A DNA stretch of 64,000 nucleotides from Streptomyces sp. NRRL F-2664 (GTDB lineage: Bacteria; Actinomycetota; Actinomycetes; Streptomycetales; Streptomycetaceae): the NCBI RefSeq assembly GCF_000719345.1, contig NZ_JOFX01000002.1, positions 124,001 through 188,000 of the forward strand. The letters run 5' to 3'. Under the pieces are notes generated by a model, which made no database searches, had not been told where the DNA came from, and worked only from the letters and a program-made list of their open reading frames with translations. Of the stretch, positions 59,160 to 64,000 are shown piece by piece (position 1 is the stretch's first letter; each line of letters begins with the position of its first letter). Position numbers and translations under genes: made by a program.

Positions 59160-59947
59160 TTCTGTTCGCCACCCTCGGCCGAGTCCGGGACTTTGAACTC
59201 ATACTCCCAGGCGAAGCGCGAAGCGGCGTGGACCCCTATGGCGAACTCGACGACTGTCCCGTCCTCGGTGTACGTCGTGCGGTGGAGCTCAACTACGGGC
59301 TCGCCCGTCGGCAGCTTCAGGAGCTTGATCTCGTCGGCTGTGGGGACGCGCGCGAAGATGCGTTCCTTCATGTGGTCGATCTCGTAACCGGCGTCGTACA
59401 GGACCCGGAAACCGCCGCCGCGGCCCGCGGGCCCGGGGGTGGGGTCGACGATGCGCGTGCCCTCGACGTGCTCAGGGCGGTAGTAGCTGGTGAGCGTGTG
59501 CGTCGGCTGCTCACCCTCCTTCACGAGGCGAGCGCGCGCGTACACCTGGGCGCCGGCGGGCAAGCCGTGCGCCTCAGCCGCAGGGGCGGGCGCTTCGATG
59601 AGGCTGACGGACTGGGTCTGCTCGCCACGCCGGTAGGTACGACCGGAAGCGACCCGGTCCGCGATGAACGCGACCTCGTCCCCGTCCCGCCATTTCGCCT
59701 TGTCGTAGCGGCTGATTCCGATGCGCTTCAACGGGGTCTGTGCGCGCACCATCGTCCCCACGCCGCGCGACGACGTGACGAGCCCCTCGGCCTCCAGGGC
59801 CTTGTAGGCGGCATTGACGGTGGCCTTGGAGCCCTCGCCTGCCTCGACCAGGTCGCGAATCTGCGGCAGCAGTTGGCCAGGGGTGTAGTCGCCGTTCTTG
59901 ATCTGCTCGGCCAGTTTGTCGGCCAGCTCTCGCCACTTCGGTGCCAC
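59156..59947 (-). CDS. GntR/HutC-family regulator of the element
   Basis: A 263-residue regulator. Residues 5-75 form a GntR winged helix (WRELADKLAEQIKNGDYTPGQLLPQIRDLVEAGEGSKATVNAAYKALEAEGLVTSSRGVGTMV) and residues 95-255 a UTRA effector domain (TSYYRPEHVEGTRI, VVELHRTTYTEDGTVVEFAIGVHAASRF). The GTG start at 59947 has GAGGAG seven bases upstream. It faces the transfer genes and the gap holds three copies of a perfect palindrome. By analogy with KorSA of pSAM2 it probably represses transfer genes and itself. Confidence 0.88.
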   Translation of the reverse strand: MAPKWRELADKLAEQIKNGDYTPGQLLPQIRDLVEAGEGSKATVNAAYKALEAEGLVTSSRGVGTMVRAQTPLKRIGISRYDKAKWRDGDEVAFIADRVASGRTYRRGEQTQSVSLIEAPAPAAEAHGLPAGAQVYARARLVKEGEQPTHTLTSYYRPEHVEGTRIVDPTPGPAGRGGGFRVLYDAGYEIDHMKERIFARVPTADEIKLLKLPTGEPVVELHRTTYTEDGTVVEFAIGVHAASRFAWEYEFKVPDSAEGGEQK

Positions 59948-59981
59948 CGGGCACTCCTCTCGACATGGCCAGTTTCCCACA

Positions 59982-60050
59982 GTCCTAGGACATTGACAGT
60001 CCTAGGACTGGAGTGTCATGGTCTACCTCAACGGCGAACAGTCCTAGGAC
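59982..60050. promoter_or_regulatory. Three GTCCTAGGAC palindromes, probable GntR operators
   Basis: The perfect 10-bp palindrome GTCCTAGGAC occurs at 59982-59991, 59999-60008 and 60041-60050. A TTGACA (59993-59998) lies between the first two, so the second site would overlap a rightward promoter spacer. Two sites are 17 bp apart, the third 42 bp further. Confidence 0.8.
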
Positions 60051-60187
60051 AAGTCGCTCCTCTTGGAGTTGCTGTGCTCGCCCGAGTGAGTGCTGTCCCT
60101 GCTGCATCCCAACGCAGTGCAGCCCCCGGCGTTCCCGCGCCGGAGGCTGCTGTTGGGTCCCGTTCCTCTCTCGAAGGAGCAAGACCC

Positions 60188-60451
60188 GTGAAGTCCATCG
60201 TTGCACTTCAGAAGCGCGTTACCCCGTGGTCCGACGGTCTGGAGCCGTCGGCCGCGGAGCTGGACGCGATCGAGGAGGAGATGCCGGTCATCTCCGCCGA
60301 GGTCGAGTTGCTGGACGTTCGCATCGCCCTGATGGACCGGGTGCCGAACGAGCTGGACGAGCGCCGGTTCCGGCGGGCGGTTCACCGGCTGCTGGAGGCT
60401 CGCCGCACGTTCGCCGCCGCGACGCAGCAGGTGCCGGGTGGTGCCGCGTGA
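60188..60451 (+). CDS. DUF6284-like small plasmid-type protein
   Basis: An 87-residue helical protein with EPSAAELDAIEEEMPVISAEVELLDVRIALMD (residues 19-50), a pattern I remember from the DUF6284 family of Streptomyces plasmids and integrative elements. It is acidic in the middle and basic near the end (RRFRRAVHRLLEARR). GTG start with GAAGGAG upstream. First gene of the rightward module; its TGA overlaps the next GTG. Function unknown. Confidence 0.7.
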   Translation: MKSIVALQKRVTPWSDGLEPSAAELDAIEEEMPVISAEVELLDVRIALMDRVPNELDERRFRRAVHRLLEARRTFAAATQQVPGGAA

Positions 60452-61581
60452 ATACGGCCAGGCAAACCCTGAGCCGAGCGCAGAAGGTGGTGCTGACCGC
60501 GGCGTTCGTGCCGATGGTCGCCACAGGTGTGGCCGGCGGGTTCGGTACCTACTCGAACATCTCGGCCGCCTACGGTGCGGGGACAGCATTGGGTGCGGTC
60601 GCGGCCGGTGAGGGTGCGACGGCCGTGCTGGCGCTGGTGCTGCTCGGGCTGACGATGCTGGGGCAGTCCTCGCCGATGGTGATCCGGGCGGGGCTGTGGG
60701 CTCTTCCCGCCGCCGCGGCGGTCATGTCTGCGATGGCTGCCACCGACCCCGGCGAGACCGTGATCTACGCCCTGACCCCGATGGGCATGACCACGGCCGC
60801 CGAGGGCGCGGCGTTCCTCGCCCGCCGGATCGTGGTCCACCGTGACGGACGCGACGCCGAAGCCGACCGGAAGGCCGCCGCCATCGTGCAGGCACTGGCG
60901 TACCGGCAGGCGGTGGCAGCGAGTCACCCCGACGAGAAGGTGCGGCAGAAGTCCGAACTGGTGGCGTGGAAGCTTGCCGGGAAGGTCGGCGCCGGTGACC
61001 TCGCCCTGGGTGAGCGGCTGCTCGATGTTCAGCGCGACCGCGTCACGGCCGGCGCCGACTCCGCCCTGGCCGCCATGTTCGGAGCCTCAACTCCCTTGGC
61101 GATCGCGGTGGCGGGCCCCGCCCCGGTGGTGGAGCTGGAGGTCGACCGATCCACCGAACCGATCCACCCCACAAATCAGCAGCAATCTGAGCAGATCGGT
61201 ATGGAGCGGTCTACCTCTGAGCAGTCACTGCGGGCCCTGGAGCCCCCTCCGGTCGTCCCCGATCCGCTCCGGACGGAAGAGCCCACCCAGTCGCCTGCCG
61301 TGGATCCGGCGGAGTCGTCCGATCGGCCGGTGATGCGTGCGGTTGCGGCTGACGGGCCGGTCCGTCGTCGGGCCACCGGCCGGGTGCCGGAGATCGCCCG
61401 CACCAGCGTCCCGCGCCGTACCCGGGAGGAACTGCTCGCTGAGGCCCGGCAGCTGACCGAGTCCTGGCCCTCCGAGCACGTGACCGGTGACCGGATCCGC
61501 AAGGCGCTCCGCACATCCCCGGTCAACGCCCGGTGGCTGCGGGAGACGCTGCGGGCCGAACGCGACGCCTCGACCGGCTGA
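60448..61581 (+). CDS. Membrane protein of the conjugative spread module (SpdB-like)
   Basis: A 377-residue protein. Three or four membrane helices occupy residues 10-125 (VVLTAAFVPMVATGVAGGFG, VLALVLLGLTML, LWALPAAAAVMSAMA), followed by a cytoplasmic helical region (RDAEADRKAAAIVQALAYRQAV), a low-complexity Ser/Pro/Glu linker and a C-terminal helix-turn-helix-like segment (LLAEARQLTESWPSEHVTGDRIRKALRTSPVNARWLRETL). Such membrane-plus-DNA-binding proteins occur in the spd region of AICEs and aid intramycelial plasmid spread. GTG start overlaps the previous stop. Assignment to SpdB rests on position and topology. Confidence 0.6.
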   Translation: MNTARQTLSRAQKVVLTAAFVPMVATGVAGGFGTYSNISAAYGAGTALGAVAAGEGATAVLALVLLGLTMLGQSSPMVIRAGLWALPAAAAVMSAMAATDPGETVIYALTPMGMTTAAEGAAFLARRIVVHRDGRDAEADRKAAAIVQALAYRQAVAASHPDEKVRQKSELVAWKLAGKVGAGDLALGERLLDVQRDRVTAGADSALAAMFGASTPLAIAVAGPAPVVELEVDRSTEPIHPTNQQQSEQIGMERSTSEQSLRALEPPPVVPDPLRTEEPTQSPAVDPAESSDRPVMRAVAADGPVRRRATGRVPEIARTSVPRRTREELLAEARQLTESWPSEHVTGDRIRKALRTSPVNARWLRETLRAERDASTG

Positions 61582-61949
61582 TGGCGACGCTTCCCGTCTA
61601 CCGATGGCGTCTGGCACCGGACGGGTTGGCCACGCGCCGCCAGCTCCGAGCGGCAGGGCTGCGGCCCGGCGGTCAGGACGTCGCCGCCCAGCTGGAGCGG
61701 CCCCGCCGCCGGCGCGGCCCACTGATCGCCTACCTGTACCGGATCGACCGCGCCCGCCCCGTCCGCCCGATGACCCCCGCCAAGACCGCCGCTCTGGACC
61801 GGGCGAACGCCGCCCGCCGTACCTGCCCCGCCTGCCGTAACGACGTCGGATACGTCATCCCGGTCTCCCTCGGCATGTGTGTCCCGTGTGCGTATCCCGC
61901 TGCCGACAGCACGTCTGACCTGCCCGGAAGGGGCTGTCATGTTCGCTGA
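61581..61949 (+). CDS. RRQRL-motif zinc-binding protein
   Basis: A 122-residue protein starting LPVYRWRLAPDGLATRRQLRAAGLRPGGQDVAAQL, which matches from memory the RRQRL-motif family of actinobacterial mobile elements (here the motif reads RRQLRAAGL). A C-terminal zinc knuckle has CPAC (residues about 92-95) and CVPC (about 107-110). Its ATG overlaps the upstream TGA. Role in transfer unknown. Confidence 0.7.
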   Translation: MATLPVYRWRLAPDGLATRRQLRAAGLRPGGQDVAAQLERPRRRRGPLIAYLYRIDRARPVRPMTPAKTAALDRANAARRTCPACRNDVGYVIPVSLGMCVPCAYPAADSTSDLPGRGCHVR

Positions 61950-62331
61950 GATCGCGTTTCTGCTCTACGTCGGGCATCTGCTGGCCGACTACCCGTTTCA
62001 GACCGACCACCAGGCCGCCCACAAGGCCGGATGCGGACGCATCGGTTGGGCCGCCAACGTCTCCCACTCCGCCACCCACGTGCTGATCTGCGGCCTGCTC
62101 CTGGCCGTCGGCTCGGTCGGGCTGGGGTGGCATCTTCCCCTGCTGCCCGCGGTGGCCGCCGTCGTCTGGATCGGCATCAGCCACGGGTTCATCGACCGGC
62201 GGTGGCCCGTCGCCGCGTGGATGCGGCTGGCCCGCCAGCAGGGCTGGGCCGCCCACGGTGGCGCCGCGCACGTCGACCAGACCGCGCACGTCCTGGCCCT
62301 GACTCTCGCCGCGCTCTTCCTCGCTGTCTGA
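61939..62331 (+). CDS. DUF3307-like small membrane protein
   Basis: A 130-residue protein with HLLADYPFQTDHQAAHKAG near the N-terminus and HSATHVLICGLLLAVG, as in DUF3307, and three or four predicted membrane helices. Several His residues (HLLAD, HSATH, HGFID, HVDQTAHV) could bind metal. The ATG overlaps the previous gene by 11 nt. Function unknown. Confidence 0.7.
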   Translation: MFAEIAFLLYVGHLLADYPFQTDHQAAHKAGCGRIGWAANVSHSATHVLICGLLLAVGSVGLGWHLPLLPAVAAVVWIGISHGFIDRRWPVAAWMRLARQQGWAAHGGAAHVDQTAHVLALTLAALFLAV

Positions 62332-62346
62332 CCGAAGGGATCTTCC

Positions 62347-62529
62347 ATGTCCAGCAACGACATTGCCGTCCAGTACCGCACCGCCGGCGGCGCCACCGTC
62401 ACCGTCTACGGACGCGGCTTCGAGTACCGGGCCGAATGCGCCGGCTGCAGCGACTGGACCTTCAGCGGAAACCTCAAGAGCTGGGCCCAGCGCCACGCGC
62501 GGCGCTGCCTCGCCCTGCCCCGCCGCTGA
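62347..62529 (+). CDS. 60-residue zinc-finger-like mobile-element protein
   Basis: A small protein with CAGCSDWTF (Cys pair) and WAQRHARRC (His, Cys), which together form a plausible treble-clef or zinc-ribbon site. N-terminal beta strands VQYRTAGGATVTVYGRGFEY. ATG at 62347 lies 15 bp after the previous stop with GAAGG upstream. Similar tiny proteins occur in Streptomyces spd regions. Function unknown. Confidence 0.6.
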   Translation: MSSNDIAVQYRTAGGATVTVYGRGFEYRAECAGCSDWTFSGNLKSWAQRHARRCLALPRR

Positions 62530-62551
62530 CCACCGGAGAGGAGTACACCCG

Positions 62552-62929
62552 ATGAACCACCTGCCCGAACCTCACCGGCCGCCCGGCATCGTGCAGCTCC
62601 CCGACGGCCGCCACGTCTACGCCGACCAGCTGCCCGCCACGTACGCCGGGCCGCAGGTCGTGCACCAGCACATCCACCAGGCCGCCCCCGACAAGACCGT
62701 CCAGCGCATCGCCCTCGGCTCCGGAGTCGGCGCCGGCGCGGTCGCGGCGGGGGTGTACTTCGGCCCGCTCCTCGTCGCCGCGCTCACCGCGATGGCCGCG
62801 AACCTCGCCTTCCTGACCCTCCTGGCCCTGATTCTCGGCTGGGGCGTGCACACGGTCGTGAAGTCGATCGGCAGCCCCGAGGCCGGAGTCGCTGCGAAGA
62901 ACGTCCGTAGGGCCCGCCGCCGGGGCTGA
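62552..62929 (+). CDS. DUF6251-like small membrane protein
   Basis: A 125-residue protein: an N-terminal PDGRHVYADQLP strand, the His-rich VVHQHIHQAAPDKTVQRIALGSG, and a double hydrophobic stretch (GVYFGPLLVAALTAMAANLAFLTLLALILGWGVHTVV) forming two membrane helices, then a basic tail (RRARRRG). I remember this pattern from DUF6251 proteins of Streptomyces elements. ATG with GGAGAGGAG upstream. Function unknown, probably in transfer. Confidence 0.65.
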   Translation: MNHLPEPHRPPGIVQLPDGRHVYADQLPATYAGPQVVHQHIHQAAPDKTVQRIALGSGVGAGAVAAGVYFGPLLVAALTAMAANLAFLTLLALILGWGVHTVVKSIGSPEAGVAAKNVRRARRRG

Positions 62930-62941
62930 CGGCTGCCTGAT

Positions 62942-62966
62942 CCACCCGCCCCCGCAGGGCGGGTGG
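62942..62966 (+). terminator. Hairpin within the transfer module
   Basis: A perfect 10-bp stem CCACCCGCCC / GGGCGGGTGG with a 5-nt loop follows the DUF6251-like gene. There is no U-run, so it may attenuate rather than stop transcription. Confidence 0.55.
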
Positions 62967-63014
62967 TGAAGGGGAGCCGGACAGCCCGGACTCCAGACGA
63001 GATTGGGACCCGTG

Positions 63015-63245
63015 ATGGCCAAGGACCCGAAGTTCACCGCTCGTGAGATCACGCAGATCGGCTGGTACACGGCCCGGATGGCCAAGCGCGGGATCGGCGG
63101 GGAGAACGTTCACCTCGGCGACCTGCAGAAGAAGGTCGACCGGATCATCGACGGCGCCCGCGACCGCGAGGCCCAGCAGGCCGCCGACCAGGCCGAGGCC
63201 GAGAAGGCCGCACGCAAGGCCCGTGCGAAGAACCACCGCAAGTAG
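63015..63245 (+). CDS. Small charged mobile-element protein (DUF6257-like)
   Basis: A 76-residue helical protein: FTAREITQIGWYTARMAKRGIGGENVHLGDLQKKVDRII, then a coiled-coil-like acidic/basic tail (EAQQAADQAEAEKAARKARAK). It resembles, from memory, DUF6257 proteins next to tra genes. ATG 63015 is preceded by GTG at 63012; GGGA lies upstream. Function unknown. Confidence 0.6.
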   Translation: MAKDPKFTAREITQIGWYTARMAKRGIGGENVHLGDLQKKVDRIIDGARDREAQQAADQAEAEKAARKARAKNHRK

Positions 63246-63255
63246 CTGCGCTCCT

Positions 63256-63294
63256 GGGGCGGCCGCCCTCTCGCCAAAGAATGCCGGCCGCCCC
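63256..63294 (+). terminator. Hairpin upstream of the translocase gene
   Basis: GGGGCGGCCG pairs with CGGCCGCCCC across a 19-nt loop, 10 bp after the previous stop and 43 bp before the translocase start. Possible attenuator controlling the transfer gene. Confidence 0.5.
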
Positions 63295-63337
63295 GGGCTC
63301 CACTTCCCGCCTCTCGACGAGACCCGGAGGTCTCATC

Positions 63338-64000
63338 ATGTCCCAGTCCGTTCCGGACGCGTCCGTGCACAGCCTGGAGGAGCACCGTGCCGCGAAGGAC
63401 GCCGCGGCCACCCCGATCCAGCCCGACACCACGGACGCGTCGGCCGAGGTGGAGGCGGTGGACCGGCCGGACAACCCGCTGGCCGACTGGCTCACCGTGC
63501 CGGACGCGCCGCTGCTGCCGGTGTGGGCCCGCTCGTGGAAGTCCATCAACGCCAACGTCACCGCCCTGGGCCGCCTCACGTGGTGGCACTCCCGCTACCA
63601 CTCCATCCGCGTCCCCAAGTACCTGATCAAGACCGTGCTGCTGGCCTGCCGCGGCTTCTACCGGGCCGCGAAGGGCTTGTGGCCGACGCTGTCGGCGCAG
63701 GACCACTCCGCGACCGTGAAAGCCCTGCGCGCCCAGGTCAAGGTCCGGCCCGAAGACGTCGACCTGGCCACCCGCCACCAGGCCGCGCACGCCGCCCGGA
63801 CCCACGCCCGACGGTGGCGGTTCGGCGCCGCCGCCACAGCGGTCGCCACGGCCGCAGTGGGGATCGCGCTGGCCGATCCGCTGGTGCAGACCGGCATTGC
63901 CAGCGCCATCACCGTGCCGCTCGCCTACCTCGGCCGCGGTGAGGAGACCCAGCTGCTGGACCACGCCACGCCGCCGCTGCGGGTGGACATGTCCGCGCAG
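63338..64000 (+). CDS. N-terminal part of FtsK/SpoIIIE-type conjugative DNA translocase (TraSA-like)
   Basis: 221 codons are visible, open to the right edge. The segment LLPVWARSWKSINANVTALGRL, then YLIKTVLLACRGFYRAAKGLW and FGAAATAVATAAVGIALADPLV, gives the short N-terminal tail and two membrane regions that precede the ATPase domain in TraSA/TraB-type single-protein conjugation systems of Streptomyces. The Walker motifs would lie beyond the window. ATG 63338 with CGGAGG upstream. The family call is by layout and position in the element. Confidence 0.65.
   Translation, partial: MSQSVPDASVHSLEEHRAAKDAAATPIQPDTTDASAEVEAVDRPDNPLADWLTVPDAPLLPVWARSWKSINANVTALGRLTWWHSRYHSIRVPKYLIKTVLLACRGFYRAAKGLWPTLSAQDHSATVKALRAQVKVRPEDVDLATRHQAAHAARTHARRWRFGAAATAVATAAVGIALADPLVQTGIASAITVPLAYLGRGEETQLLDHATPPLRVDMSAQ

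Larger units (their letters stand above)
54779..64000. mobile_element. Actinomycete integrative and conjugative element (left part)
   Basis: The tRNA-Arg fragment marks the left end. Inside are cargo genes, a GntR regulator with three operator copies, and a run of small plasmid-type genes ending with the start of an FtsK/TraSA-like translocase, an order typical of the transfer/regulation part of pSAM2-like elements. The GC content falls in the cargo part. Integrase, excisionase and replication initiator are not in the window and are expected beyond 64000. Confidence 0.75.

Overview
The window is high-GC, densely packed actinobacterial DNA, almost certainly from the chromosome of a Streptomyces. 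Gene content and order recall the S. coelicolor chromosome around the desferrioxamine locus (desABCD, its binding protein and a siderophore-interacting protein next to a leucine-degradation operon) and, further along, recD-like helicase plus citrate synthase. That comparison is from memory; no alignment was run.

Layout, left to right. (1) 1-4.8 kb: iron acquisition. desB (cut by the window edge), desA, a siderophore-interacting reductase and the siderophore-binding lipoprotein, with two textbook iron boxes. (2) 4.9-11.3 kb: leucine/isovalerate operon (carboxyltransferase, biotin carboxylase, HMG-CoA lyase, acyl-CoA dehydrogenase) with a divergent TetR regulator and paired palindromes between them. 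(3) 11.4-16.7 kb: a conserved phosphatase-family gene, a lower-GC membrane gene, an acyl-CoA dehydrogenase/thioesterase pair and a PucR regulator. (4) 16.8-23.5 kb: a ureohydrolase and a ThDP-dependent decarboxylase-like enzyme that together resemble the arginine transaminase (guanidinobutyrate) route, then a giant fused ABC exporter. (5) 23.5-38.1 kb: EF-hand protein, secreted S37 peptidase, GH3 hexosaminidase, LysR/EamA pair, DUF937 protein, RecD2 helicase, citrate synthase, and a CsoR-type copper operon (copZ, copA). (6) 38.3-45.7 kb: a myo-inositol catabolic cluster, two genes leftward and iolC-iolB-iolD-mmsA rightward. (7) 45.9-54.5 kb: surface and secreted proteins (a DUF916/WxL-like pair, a subtilisin, phospholipase A2), a sulfite-oxidase-like molybdoenzyme and a phosphoribosyltransferase-hydrolase fusion.

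(8) 54.8-64.0 kb is a different kind of DNA: an integrated conjugative element of the actinomycete (AICE) type. Its left boundary is the 3' part of a tRNA-Arg(TCT) gene, still followed by the tRNA's own terminator, while the 5' half of the tRNA is missing. Just inside lies a second, decayed tRNA-Pro-like 3' half. The element carries cargo (a zinc-finger-repeat protein with an embedded Vsr-like nuclease domain, an uncharacterised membrane/winged-helix protein), a GntR-YdcF control pair facing three perfect copies of a 10-bp palindrome, and a rightward transfer module of small plasmid-type genes ending in the start of an FtsK/TraSA-like translocase. Integrase, excisionase and replication genes, and the intact tRNA, should lie beyond base 64000.

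The most unusual items are the nuclease with six treble-clef repeats, the tandem att scars, GC-rich hairpin repeats captured in frame inside two metabolic genes, the 18-bp tandem repeat that carries the stop codon of a subtilisin gene, and the WxL/DUF916 pair in a Streptomyces. No CRISPR array, rRNA or complete tRNA gene was found.
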